Assembly: GCA_023433825.1 (NCBI GenBank)
Contig: JAEYTU010000002.1
Span: forward strand, 1-10,609
Length of the DNA stretch: 10,609 nucleotides
From: Planctomycetota bacterium
GTDB lineage: Bacteria; Planctomycetota; UBA1135; UBA2386
Direction of reading: 5' to 3'
The notes below the pieces were generated by a model. That model was not told the DNA's origin. It searched no databases and saw only the letters and a program-made list of their open reading frames with translations. Of the stretch, positions 1 to 6,495 are shown piece after piece. The translations under genes were made by a program, and so were the position numbers. The stretch's first letter is position 1. Each line of letters starts with the position of its first letter.

Positions 1-506
1 CCGAGATGACGCACGTGGTCTCGACCGGCGACATGGGCGGCACTCTGACGTTCGGGTTCACGGCGACGAATGCGCCGCCGAACGCGCTCGCGTTCCTCGC
101 GATCGGCGCGACGAATCCGAACCTTCCCGTTCCGGGGCTCTGCGGGCCGCTGTACACGGAACTCGCGCTGATGCTGCAGGTCGGGCAGACGGACGGAAGC
201 GGGCAATTGGGCACCACGCTGTCGGGCTTCCAGTACCCGAGCGGTCGCACGGCGTTCTCGATGCCGAACCGCGTGCAGGGCGCGACGATCTACACGCAAG
301 TGCACGCCGTCGACGTCGGCAGCTCGCTGCCGATCGCGATCGTCGGCTCGAACGGACGCATGGTGACGTTCCCGTTCTCGAACACGAGCAAAGTCGTCAA
401 GGTGACCCGGCTGTTCAACAACACCGGCGGAACGACGGCGACGGATGCGCTGTTCTTCAACTCGTCGACGGTCGGCTACGGCGCGGTCACGCAGTTCACG
501 TACTGA
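1..506 (+). CDS. C-terminal part of a putative secreted/surface protein (5' end outside window)
   Basis: The reading frame is open from the first complete codon at position 3 to a TGA at 504-506, so the gene starts upstream of the window; the ATG at 6 is probably internal. About 167 residues are visible. They are rich in Gly, Thr, Ser, Asn, Val and Phe, with alternating hydrophobic and polar stretches typical of beta-sandwich modules, and have almost no Lys or Glu. Segments such as PPNALAFLAIGATNPNLPVP followed later by YTQVHAVDVGSSLP resemble a C-terminal module that I recall as recurrent in secreted planctomycete proteins of unknown function. No catalytic motif or membrane anchor is visible in the part present. 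The gene converges on the 534-1808 gene and shares its terminal palindrome. A real coding region is likely; the function is unknown. Confidence 0.75.
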   Translation, partial: EMTHVVSTGDMGGTLTFGFTATNAPPNALAFLAIGATNPNLPVPGLCGPLYTELALMLQVGQTDGSGQLGTTLSGFQYPSGRTAFSMPNRVQGATIYTQVHAVDVGSSLPIAIVGSNGRMVTFPFSNTSKVVKVTRLFNNTGGTTATDALFFNSSTVGYGAVTQFTY

Positions 507-536
507 CGCGCGTCGTCGTCCGGGCCGCGCGCGTCA
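504..536. terminator. Bidirectional hairpin between convergent genes, containing both stop codons
   Basis: TGACGCGCG (504-512) is exactly complementary to CGCGCGTCA (528-536), leaving a 15-base loop. The first three bases are the stop of the plus-strand gene and the last three are the reverse complement of the stop of the minus-strand gene, so the two genes end in the same nine bases. There is no T-tract on either side, so it is not a textbook intrinsic terminator. A shared bidirectional end is the simplest reading. Confidence 0.5.
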
Positions 537-1808
537 CCGCTTCGTCGTCCGCCACTGCACGAGCCATTCGGCGAACGGCCGCTCGAAGGTCTCGATCCGC
601 CGCTGCATGACCTTGTCGAACAGGCTGCTGCTGTCGCCCTTCGTCTCGCGGAGCGCCTGCCGCAGATACTCCATCAGCAGCGCGCGCGTCGCCGAGTCCT
701 CCATCAGGAACGTCGTGAACGCGTGTGCATACGCCCAGTCGATCGGTGTCGCCGTCGACACGGCCGCGTAGAAGCTGTCGCGCACGTGCCGGTGCAGCAG
801 GTGCTTCAACTCGTACCGCTTCTGTTCCTCGACGAGTCGCGCGCTCTCTGACGGGAACGGCGGCGGGGGGCCGGCGACGGCGCGTCCCGGTGGTCCGACG
901 AACACGGCGTCGACCCACTGCGCGAGTCCGAGCTCCAGCCACGCGCAGCGACGATTCTTCCGGCTGCCAGCGTCGGTGTCGTAGGCGAGGGAGCGATAGA
1001 GGATGTGCTGCAGCCCGATCCCGAAGAGGTCTTTCGGTCGCTCGTTGCCCGGTTCGAAGAACGTGTAGCCGGTGTCGTCGTACGGCGCGGGGATGAAGTA
1101 CGGGATCCGCATCTCGGTCCATCCGGGGAACTTGTCGATCTGCGACCAGACGAAGACGTCCATCGGCTGGAGAACTTCGCGCGGACGCAGCGCGGCGCCG
1201 AACTCGTCGAACCACCAGACGTACAGCGCTTCGAGGTCGAACAGCGCGTCGACGGCGCGACGCGTTCCGGCGTTCGTGCGGATCCGGAAGTGCTCGCTCT
1301 CCAGAACGAGCGGGTGACCCCACTCCGAGTGAAAGGTCTCGAGCTGTGCTTCGCTGTACCAGACGCCCTTCCGCTGCATCCGCCATGTGTTGCCGGAGCG
1401 GACGTGGCCGAGGAACGCGCGCGCGTTCGCGTGGTCGGGATCGATCGCGAGCACCGTGTGCGCCTGCAGCACGGCCATCGCGCGGAGTTCGCGGTTCACG
1501 GCCCACTCGACGGCGAGCCACTGCCAGGTCGCGTTGTCCGGTGCCGTGGCGCGGCGCTTTTGGAACTCGTGCAGTCGGTCGCGCACCGTCTCCGTCGACG
1601 CGACGTCTTTTCGCGGAACGCGGATCCGACGGCCGCCCTGCACGACCAGCAGCTCGTCGGGTGCGTACGGTTCGAGGATCCGACCGCGGACGACGTTGCC
1701 GTTCCGAAGCGTGATCGTGTCCCGCAGATCGTCTTGCGCCCGCACGTCGTGAGTCGCGGTCGTCGTCACGAGGGCGAGCGCGAGCCATCCGAGTGCCGTG
1801 TGAGCCAT
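534..1808 (-). CDS. Exported DUF1570-like (peptidase-MA-like) protein with degenerate metal site
   Basis: 424 residues. The ATG at 1808 was chosen because it opens a hydrophobic signal-like segment (LGWLALALV, residues 6-14) ending near VRA/QDD (24/25). The longer in-frame start at 1919 would run through the tRNA gene. Residues 28-75 form a small-beta module (DTITLRNGNVVRGRI, then IRVPRKDV) common in planctomycete secreted proteins. Residues 80-160 look helical and TPR-like (LAIDPDHANARAFLGH). From about residue 165, the SEHFRIRT segment and the following layout resemble DUF1570/peptidase-MA proteins, which normally carry HExxH and a downstream Glu in a WLxEGLA motif. Here the first site reads GLQHILYRSLA (265-275), without HExxH, while WLELGLAQWVD (290-300) remains. 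It may therefore be a non-catalytic relative. No Shine-Dalgarno is visible. The CDS call is firm; the family call is moderate. Confidence 0.8.
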   Translation of the reverse strand: MAHTALGWLALALVTTTATHDVRAQDDLRDTITLRNGNVVRGRILEPYAPDELLVVQGGRRIRVPRKDVASTETVRDRLHEFQKRRATAPDNATWQWLAVEWAVNRELRAMAVLQAHTVLAIDPDHANARAFLGHVRSGNTWRMQRKGVWYSEAQLETFHSEWGHPLVLESEHFRIRTNAGTRRAVDALFDLEALYVWWFDEFGAALRPREVLQPMDVFVWSQIDKFPGWTEMRIPYFIPAPYDDTGYTFFEPGNERPKDLFGIGLQHILYRSLAYDTDAGSRKNRRCAWLELGLAQWVDAVFVGPPGRAVAGPPPPFPSESARLVEEQKRYELKHLLHRHVRDSFYAAVSTATPIDWAYAHAFTTFLMEDSATRALLMEYLRQALRETKGDSSSLFDKVMQRRIETFERPFAEWLVQWRTTKR

Positions 1809-1809
1809 G

Positions 1810-1887
1810 GCGGGGACCGTAGCGCCGACGGCACGCTTGCGCGTCGCTACGGAGGTCTCTATGGTCCGCGCCCCTCGCGGTCCCCGC
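1810..1887. repeat. Nested inverted repeats between the exported-protein gene and tRNA-Phe
   Basis: Three perfect inverted repeats fall in 78 bases. The outer one is GCGGGGACC (1810-1818) with GGTCCCCGC (1879-1887). The inner one is CCGTAGCG (1817-1824) with CGCTACGG (1845-1852). A small one is CCGCG (1866-1870) with CGCGG (1876-1880). The outer arm shares two bases with each of the other two, so not all can form fully at once. It spans the leader of the minus-strand gene and the tRNA promoter region. Function is unknown. Confidence 0.4.
1837..1865 (+). promoter_or_regulatory. Candidate sigma-70-type promoter for tRNA-Phe
   Basis: TTGCGC (1837-1842) and TATGGT (1860-1865) are separated by 17 bases and lie 27 bases upstream of the tRNA 5' end, a fitting geometry for a short tRNA leader. 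The bases after the -10 are almost all G or C (CCGCGCCCC), as in stringently controlled stable-RNA promoters. Each hexamer matches consensus only partly, so this is a candidate. Confidence 0.4.
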
Positions 1888-1892
1888 GTCGC

Positions 1893-1968
1893 GGGCAGAT
1901 AGCTCAGTTGGTAGAGCACAGCATTGAAAATGCTGGGGTCGCCGGTTCAAGTCCGGCTCTGCCCACCA
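1893..1968 (+). tRNA. tRNA-Phe (anticodon GAA), CCA encoded
   Basis: All arms of the cloverleaf can be read. Acceptor GGGCAGA (1893-1899) pairs with TCTGCCC (1958-1964), followed by discriminator A and a genomic CCA (1966-1968). The D stem is GCTC/GAGC (1902-1905/1914-1917) with loop AGTTGGTA. The anticodon stem CAGCA/TGCTG (1919-1923/1931-1935) encloses TTGAAAA, placing anticodon GAA at 1926-1928. The variable loop has five bases, and the T arm GCCGG-TTCAAGT-CCGGC is standard. Total length is 76 bases with no mismatch. It decodes UUC and UUU. It stands alone between two minus-strand genes, with a candidate promoter upstream and a hairpin 13 bases downstream. Confidence 0.98.
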
Positions 1969-1981
1969 CTTACGACGACAG

Positions 1982-2002
1982 GTGACCCGCGTCCCGGGTC
2001 AC
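1982..2002. terminator. Hairpin between tRNA-Phe and the DUF4326 gene, overlapping the latter's stop
   Basis: GTGACCCG (1982-1989) and CGGGTCAC (1995-2002) form a perfect 8-bp stem with a 5-base loop. The right arm holds the reverse complement of the DUF4326 stop codon (1999-2001). It lies 13 bases beyond the tRNA 3' end, so it could end both converging transcripts. It has no T-tract. Confidence 0.55.
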
Positions 2003-2286
2003 GCGTTCGCGATCTCGACCAGCACGTCGCCGTGACACGCCTTCGGGGCGCACCAGCAGCCGAGCACCTTGCCGCGCAGTTCGCGGCGTGCGCGTTCGAC
2101 GAGTTCGGGGTGCTCGGCGAGATGGGCGCGGTAGCGCGCGATGGCTTCGTCGCGCGAGGCGACCAACGTCGTGCCGGGGGTCGGCTTCTCGGCGAACGGG
2201 TTTCCCCACACCGACGGTCGCCCGATGTAGACGTCGAACGACTCGCGTTTGCAGTGAACGACGCGCGGGCCGCCGGCGGGGGTCAT
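1999..2286 (-). CDS. DUF4326-like small protein with conserved Cys/His cluster
   Basis: 95 residues. The sequence matches my memory of DUF4326: VYIGRPSVWGNPF at residues 19-31, and near the C-terminus GCWCAPKACHGDVL (76-89), in which Cys77, Cys79, Cys84 and His85 form a plausible metal or active-site cluster. Between them is a helical stretch (SRDEAIARYRAHLAEH) matching the family pattern. The biochemical function is unknown to me; the family also occurs in phages. The ATG at 2286 gives the expected family length and lies 10 bases after the ribF stop, so the gene is probably the last of the def-ribF transcript. Longer in-frame starts would read through ribF in another frame and were rejected. 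Confidence 0.85.
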   Translation of the reverse strand: MTPAGGPRVVHCKRESFDVYIGRPSVWGNPFAEKPTPGTTLVASRDEAIARYRAHLAEHPELVERARRELRGKVLGCWCAPKACHGDVLVEIANA

Positions 2287-2296
2287 GACGCGATGC

Positions 2297-3256
2297 TCAC
2301 GACGCGAACACTTCGCGCGCATGCGCGATGTCGGCGCGGATCTGCCGACTGAGCGCGTCGCCGTCCTGGAACTTCCGCTCGTCGCGCAGGCGCCGCACGA
2401 AGCAGACCTCCAGCGTCGAGCCGTACAGGTCGCCGGACCAGTCGAGCAGATGCACTTCCAGGGTCGATGCGGGCGCGGGCGACGCATCGGCGAACGTCGG
2501 GCGCGCGCCGAGATTGGCGACACCGGCGAACGTCTCGCCGTCGTGGATCACTTCGACGGCGTAGACGCCGCGCGGCGGCAGCACGCACGACTGCGGCGCG
2601 AGATTGGCGGTCGCGAAGCCGAGCCCTTTGCCGCGGCCGGCGCCGTGCTCGACGGTTCCGAACGTCGACGGCCAGCGACCGAGCAGCCGTTGCGACAGTG
2701 CGAGGTCGCCGGCACGGATCGCTGCGCGGATCGCCGTCGACGAGACGCGCTGGCCGTCGACGAAGAACGGCTGCGCCTCGCGGACGACGAAGCCATGTCG
2801 CTCGCCAAGGGTCCGCAACAACTGCGGTGTGCCTTCGCGGTCGCGCCCGATCGCCGAGTCGAACCCGAGCAGGAGGCCCTTCGTCTGCAGCCCGCGCACC
2901 AGCACGCGGTCGGTGAACTCGACGGCAGACAGGGCGCGCACACGTTCGTCGAAGTCGAGCAGCAGAACGCGGCGGACACCGGCCCGGCGCAACATTCGAA
3001 GCCGGTGGGGCAGGCTGACGATCGGCTCCGGAGCGGTCCCGCGGATGACGGCGTCGGGATGATCGCGGAACGTCACGACGGTCGGCAGCGCATGCGTCTC
3101 GGACGCGAGTTCGAGCAGCTCCTGCAACAGGCGAAGGTGCCCGAGGTGCACGCCGTCGAACACACCGACGGCGACGGCGGAGCGGCCTTCCGTCGTGTCG
3201 CCGTGGCGGGCGAGATCGGCTTGGTCGAGTGCGTCGAAACCTTCGAGGAGGCGCAT
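2297..3256 (-). CDS. ribF: Bifunctional riboflavin kinase / FAD synthetase
   Basis: 319 residues, the usual length. It phosphorylates riboflavin to FMN with ATP, then adenylates FMN to FAD in the cytoplasm. The N-terminal adenylyltransferase half shows GVFDGVHLGH (31-40), the (H/D)xGH-type nucleotide-binding signature, then TFRDHP (62-67), the GFDSAIGRDREG region (131-142) and SSTAIR (172-177). The C-terminal kinase half shows GRGKGLGFATANL (207-219), GVYAV (230-234), ANLGARPTF (247-255), EVHLLDWSGDLYG (267-279) and a helix with ERKFQDGDALSRQIRAD. The usual GFPTAN kinase motif reads GFATAN here, with Thr216 and Asn218 kept but Pro replaced by Ala. The gene lies 42 bases after def and 10 bases before the DUF4326 gene on the same strand. 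No clear Shine-Dalgarno is seen. Confidence 0.96.
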   Translation of the reverse strand: MRLLEGFDALDQADLARHGDTTEGRSAVAVGVFDGVHLGHLRLLQELLELASETHALPTVVTFRDHPDAVIRGTAPEPIVSLPHRLRMLRRAGVRRVLLLDFDERVRALSAVEFTDRVLVRGLQTKGLLLGFDSAIGRDREGTPQLLRTLGERHGFVVREAQPFFVDGQRVSSTAIRAAIRAGDLALSQRLLGRWPSTFGTVEHGAGRGKGLGFATANLAPQSCVLPPRGVYAVEVIHDGETFAGVANLGARPTFADASPAPASTLEVHLLDWSGDLYGSTLEVCFVRRLRDERKFQDGDALSRQIRADIAHAREVFAS

Positions 3257-3298
3257 GAAGTCGACGCGGCGGGGCGCGGCGGGACGGCGGGTTCGGGA

Positions 3299-3811
3299 TC
3301 AGCTCTGGGGCTGGAAGCGGCGCTCGAGGTCGAGCAGTTTGCCCTTCACCCGGATCCGATCGACCGGGGTCAGACGGTCGACGAAGAGGACGCCTTCGAG
3401 GTGGTCGTGCTCGTGCTGCAGGATGCGGGCGAGGAACCCCGACGCCGACAACTCGTGTTCGGCCCCCTGGAGGTCCTGGTAGACGACGACGATGTCGCGC
3501 GGACGTTCGACCTCTGCGTAGATCCCCGGGAACGACAGGCAGCCCTCCTCGCCGAACTCCGGATGCTTGCGGCTGACGATCCGAGGATTGACGACGACCA
3601 TCTCCTGATCGGCCTCCTTCGGGTCGCCGGTCGGGTTCAGGACGAGCAGCTTCTGCTCGACGGCGACCTGCGGCGCCGCGAGGCCGACGCCCTTGGTCTG
3701 GTACATGGCCGTCAGCATGTCGCGCGCGAGAGCCGCGAGGTCGGCGTCGAACGTCGTGACGACGCGACCGCCGCGACGGAGAACGGGATCGGGATACTTG
3801 ACGATCTGCAT
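3299..3811 (-). CDS. def: Peptide deformylase
   Basis: Removes the formyl group from the initiator Met of nascent proteins at the ribosome, using Fe2+ or Zn2+. All three family motifs are intact. Motif I is GVGLAAPQ (41-48). Motif II is EGCLS (89-93), with metal ligand Cys91. Motif III is QHEHDHLEG (132-140), with ligands His133 and His137 and catalytic Glu134. The ATG at 3811 gives 170 residues beginning MQIVKYPDPVLR, which matches where typical family members begin. An in-frame ATG at 3877 would add 22 Arg/Pro-rich residues with no family counterpart; neither start has a Shine-Dalgarno. It is probably the first gene of a def-ribF-DUF4326 transcript and is divergent from the TPR gene at 3951. 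Confidence 0.95.
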   Translation of the reverse strand: MQIVKYPDPVLRRGGRVVTTFDADLAALARDMLTAMYQTKGVGLAAPQVAVEQKLLVLNPTGDPKEADQEMVVVNPRIVSRKHPEFGEEGCLSFPGIYAEVERPRDIVVVYQDLQGAEHELSASGFLARILQHEHDHLEGVLFVDRLTPVDRIRVKGKLLDLERRFQPQS

Positions 3812-3950
3812 GTCGGAAGGCGCGCCGCTGGGATCGGGGGTTCGTCGAGCCCGCGCGCGGGGCCCTTTCTCGGCCATTGCGGCACGTTCTGCGAGGGGGT
3901 AGGTTCTTCGCCCCTTTGCCCCACGTCAAGGATCGCCGAACGCAGCCCGC
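3812..3950. other. Divergent spacer between def and the TPR gene
   Basis: 139 bases (73 if def starts at 3877). It must hold the promoters for both the def-ribF-DUF4326 set and the TPR-rpsT set. I found no convincing -35/-10 pair on either strand and no strong hairpin, so no regulatory site is assigned. Confidence 0.5.
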
Positions 3951-5288
3951 ATGGACCTGAGCAAGCACCTCGAGAAGGCTGCCGAGGCGGTCAAACGCAG
4001 GAACTACAAGTTCGCCGTCGATCTGTACGCGCAACTCCTGTCCTTACAGCCCGACAACGGCGAAGCCCGCACCGGGTTGCGGCAGGCGTTGTTCAAGAAG
4101 GCAGAAGCGAAGCCGCCGTCGCGAATTTTTGCGATGCTCGGCGGTGGCGTCCACTTGATGAGCGCGTGGCTCGCCGGCGTCTTCCGCGCGCCGAGCGCCG
4201 CGGCGAAGGCGTACGAGCGGTATCTGACGCTCGACCCGTTGGCCGAAGGCCCGAACCTGAAGCTCGGGCAGTCGCTGCTGAAGGCAGGGCACAAGCACTC
4301 GGCGCTCGCGGTCTACCGCGCCTACGCCGAGGCCCAGCCGCGCTGCCTCGAAGCCGCACGCCGCGCCGGCGCGCTGCTCTACGACGCCGGCGACCTGAAC
4401 GCGGCGCTCGAGATGTACGAGCAGGCGCTCCGGATCGATCCGCGTGACCAGGAGGCGTTGAAGGCTCGGAAGAACCTCGCCGCCGAAGGCGCGCTGAAGA
4501 AGACCGGGATCGAGACCGCGCAGAGCTCGCGAGAGTTGGTCAAGGACAAGGACGCCCAACGACGGATCGAGCACGGTCAGCGGCTGCAACTGACGAAGGA
4601 AGAGATCGCCGCGGAACTCGATCGCTTGGAACCGCAGCTCGCCGAACGCGGCACCGACGTCCCATTGCTGCTGCGCGTGGCCGAGTTGCGCGAGATGGAC
4701 AAGGATCTCGCCGGCGCACTCGACTGCCTGGAACGCGCCGCCGCGGCGACGCCGGACGACAGCAGTCTCGCGAACCGCGCCGGCGACCTGCGGATCCGCC
4801 TGCAGCAGAAGCTCGTCCAGGACGCGAAGGGCCGCGGCGACACTTCGGCCGCCGAGCATGCGGAGCGGGCCCTCGGAGAATTGAAGGTCGCCGAATTCCG
4901 CCGGCGTTCCGCGTCGCACCCGACCGACCTCGGACTGCGGTTCGAACTCGGTTCGGGATTGCTGGTGACCGGTCAGGTCGACGAGGCGATCGCCGAGCTG
5001 CAGAACGCCGTCAAGGATCCGCGTCGCAAGGTCGACGCGTTGATCCTGCTCGGACGCGCGTTCGAGCAGAAGGGCCTGCCCGACCTCGCGCTCGGCCAAT
5101 GGGACAAGGCGCTCGCCGCCGCAGGTCCGGTCGGTGCGCAGGCGAAAGAACTTCTGTACGAAATGGGCCGCGTCGCGCAGGCACAGGGCCGGCGGGACGA
5201 GGCGCTCAAGCACTTTTCACGGATCCTGGAGCAGGACATCGGCTTCCGGGATGCAGCCCAGAGAGTGAACGAACTCCGCAACGGATGA
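3951..5288 (+). CDS. Tetratricopeptide-repeat protein
   Basis: 445 residues, Ala- and Leu-rich and mostly helical. TPR-like helix pairs are visible at roughly 6-36 (ending VDLYAQLLSLQPDN), 102-133, 136-166 (AALEMYEQALRIDP, the clearest), 238-269 (GALDCLERAAAATPDD), 329-357 (DEAIAELQNAV), 362-392 and 400-431. A hydrophobic stretch at 59-78 (IFAMLGGGVHLMSAWLAGVF) interrupts the first and second units and could be a membrane-associated or buried helix. There is no signal peptide, so it is probably cytoplasmic. TPRs form protein-binding scaffolds; the partner is unknown. A similar TPR protein occurs in planctomycete genomes, by memory only. The stop TGA (5286-5288) overlaps an ATG that opens a minicistron leading to rpsT, so co-transcription with rpsT is likely. 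No Shine-Dalgarno is seen. Confidence 0.9.
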   Translation: MDLSKHLEKAAEAVKRRNYKFAVDLYAQLLSLQPDNGEARTGLRQALFKKAEAKPPSRIFAMLGGGVHLMSAWLAGVFRAPSAAAKAYERYLTLDPLAEGPNLKLGQSLLKAGHKHSALAVYRAYAEAQPRCLEAARRAGALLYDAGDLNAALEMYEQALRIDPRDQEALKARKNLAAEGALKKTGIETAQSSRELVKDKDAQRRIEHGQRLQLTKEEIAAELDRLEPQLAERGTDVPLLLRVAELREMDKDLAGALDCLERAAAATPDDSSLANRAGDLRIRLQQKLVQDAKGRGDTSAAEHAERALGELKVAEFRRRSASHPTDLGLRFELGSGLLVTGQVDEAIAELQNAVKDPRRKVDALILLGRAFEQKGLPDLALGQWDKALAAAGPVGAQAKELLYEMGRVAQAQGRRDEALKHFSRILEQDIGFRDAAQRVNELRNG

Positions 5289-5314
5289 ACGAGAACGAGA
5301 CCGAGAACCCATGA
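5285..5314 (+). CDS. Possible 9-codon coupling minicistron (MNENETENP)
   Basis: The ATG at 5285-5287 overlaps the TPR gene stop as ATGA. The frame encodes MNENETENP and ends at TGA 5312-5314, which overlaps the rpsT start (ATG 5311-5313), again as ATGA. It fills the whole gap between the two genes. It could pass terminating ribosomes from the TPR gene to rpsT, which has no Shine-Dalgarno of its own. The second ATGA is partly trivial, because S20 starts Met-Thr (ATG-ACN). Chance remains a fair explanation. Confidence 0.3.
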   Translation: MNENETENP

Positions 5315-5601
5315 CTCACAGCAAGCAATCCGCCAAGCGCGTCCGGCAGACCGAGAAGCGCCGTCTGCGCAACAAGGCGAAGGCATCCACCGTTCGCACG
5401 CTGATGAAGCGGATCCTGACGGCGGCCGACTCCGGCGACGTGGCGACCGTCGACGCCAACCTGACGCCGACGCTGAAGAAGATCGACAAGGCCGCGAAGA
5501 CGAACGTGCTGCACAAGAACACGGCCGCGCGTCGGAAGAGCCGCGCGATGCGTGCGCGCAACGCGGCCGCTGCGAAGGCGTCGCCCGACAAGAAGGCCTG
5601 A
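5311..5601 (+). CDS. rpsT: 30S ribosomal protein S20
   Basis: 96 residues, very basic. S20 binds 16S rRNA at the base of the small subunit and helps its assembly. The N-terminus HSKQSAKRVRQTEKRRLRNK (3-22) and the C-terminal KNTAARRKSRAM are the family signatures, and the length is normal. The start is fixed by the family N-terminus. No Shine-Dalgarno lies upstream, only an A/G/C-mixed leader read as MNENETENP. In other bacteria S20 represses its own translation; whether the minicistron takes part in regulation here is speculative. It converges on flagellin. Confidence 0.97.
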   Translation: MTHSKQSAKRVRQTEKRRLRNKAKASTVRTLMKRILTAADSGDVATVDANLTPTLKKIDKAAKTNVLHKNTAARRKSRAMRARNAAAAKASPDKKA

Positions 5602-5604
5602 TCG

Positions 5605-5619
5605 GCGCCGACGCGGCGC
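5605..5619. terminator. Short GC hairpin after rpsT
   Basis: GCGCCG (5605-5610) pairs with CGGCGC (5614-5619) around a 3-base loop, starting 3 bases after the rpsT stop. It has no T-tract. A weaker 5-bp stem, GGCCG (5631-5635) with CGGCC (5646-5650), lies on the flagellin side. In such GC-rich sequence these are only suggestive ends of the converging transcripts. Confidence 0.3.
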
Positions 5620-5655
5620 GCGCGCCCGTAGGCCGCTGCCGCTGCCGGCCGTTCC

Positions 5656-6489
5656 TCAGCCGCCCTGCAGCAACTGCAGTGCGCTCTGCGGCTGGACGTT
5701 CGCCTGCGCGAGGATCGAGATCGCGGCCTGTTGGAGGATCGAGTTCCGCGTCAGCTCGGCCGTCTCCTCGGCGACGTCGACGTCGCGGATGCGGCTTTCG
5801 GCGGCACTCAAACTCTCGGTCTGGATTCGAAGGTTCGCGATCGTCGTGTTCAGGCGGTTCTGCACGGCACCGAACGCACCGCGGATCCGACTGACCGTGT
5901 TGATCGCGTCGTCGACGGCGTTGATCGCCTGGCTGGAGTTGCCGCCGCTGCCGATGTCGAGCCCCGAGAGAGCGAGCGTCGACGACAGCGTGTTCGACGT
6001 GCTCAGCGCGATCGTGTCGATGCCGGCCGTCGTCCCGATGCCGACCTGGAACGTGATCGTCGACCCGGTGCCGTCGAGCAGCCGCACGCCGTTGAACGTC
6101 GTCGATCGCGCGATGCGATCGATCTCGTTGATCAGGTCCTGGAATTCCTGATCGAGCGTGTCGCGGTCGTTGCCGCTGACCGATCCGTTCGCAGCCTGGA
6201 TCGACAACTCGCGCATGCGGATCAGGATCGCGCTGACTTCGTTCAGCGCGCCTTCACCGGTCTGTGTCATCGAGATGCCGTCCTGCGCGTTCCGGATCGC
6301 TTGGTTCGTCGACCGGATCTGGGCGCGGAATCGTTCGGAGATCGCGAGTCCGGCCGCGTCATCGGCTGCGGTCGCGATCCGCAAGCCCGTCGACAACCGC
6401 CGGTAGTTCGCCTGAAGCCGCTCGGTGGTCCGCGACAGCGAGCGCTGCGCGTTCATCGATGCGATGTTCGTGTTGACCCGAAGGCCCAT
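5656..6489 (-). CDS. fliC: Flagellin (short form, D0/D1 domains only)
   Basis: 277 residues. Flagellin is exported by the flagellar type III apparatus and polymerises into the filament. The N-terminal signature runs from MGLRVNTNIASMNAQRSL through LSTGLRIATAADDAAGLAIS (32-51), and the C-terminal helix ends AISILAQANVQPQSALQLL (256-274), both nearly textbook. The middle (about 140-185) is only a short Thr/Ser/Gly-rich linker, so the variable D2/D3 domains are absent and the filament core is minimal. Residues 91-98 (RMRELSIQ) resemble the conserved D1 helix that TLR5 recognises in proteobacterial flagellins. It is one of the few genes here with a good Shine-Dalgarno, and a weak sigma-28-like site lies about 60 bases upstream. 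No other flagellar gene is visible. Confidence 0.97.
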   Translation of the reverse strand: MGLRVNTNIASMNAQRSLSRTTERLQANYRRLSTGLRIATAADDAAGLAISERFRAQIRSTNQAIRNAQDGISMTQTGEGALNEVSAILIRMRELSIQAANGSVSGNDRDTLDQEFQDLINEIDRIARSTTFNGVRLLDGTGSTITFQVGIGTTAGIDTIALSTSNTLSSTLALSGLDIGSGGNSSQAINAVDDAINTVSRIRGAFGAVQNRLNTTIANLRIQTESLSAAESRIRDVDVAEETAELTRNSILQQAAISILAQANVQPQSALQLLQGG

Positions 6490-6495
6490 CGTCGT

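Noticed and set aside
496..1950. 484-codon minus-strand frame overlapping the exported-protein gene
   Set aside because: It is extremely Arg-rich, in a different frame from the protein with a signal peptide and recognisable domains, and it extends into tRNA-Phe.
1005..1985. 326-codon plus-strand frame
   Set aside because: Antisense to the exported-protein gene and continuing through the tRNA; no recognisable protein.
1893..2286. tRNA-Phe as an attachment site with DUF4326 as integrated cargo
   Set aside because: I found no second copy of the tRNA 3' end in the window and no integrase, and the gene is on a transcript shared with ribF.
2285..4447. 720-codon open frame on the plus strand
   Set aside because: It runs antisense to ribF and def and out of frame with the TPR gene, all of which have clear family motifs.
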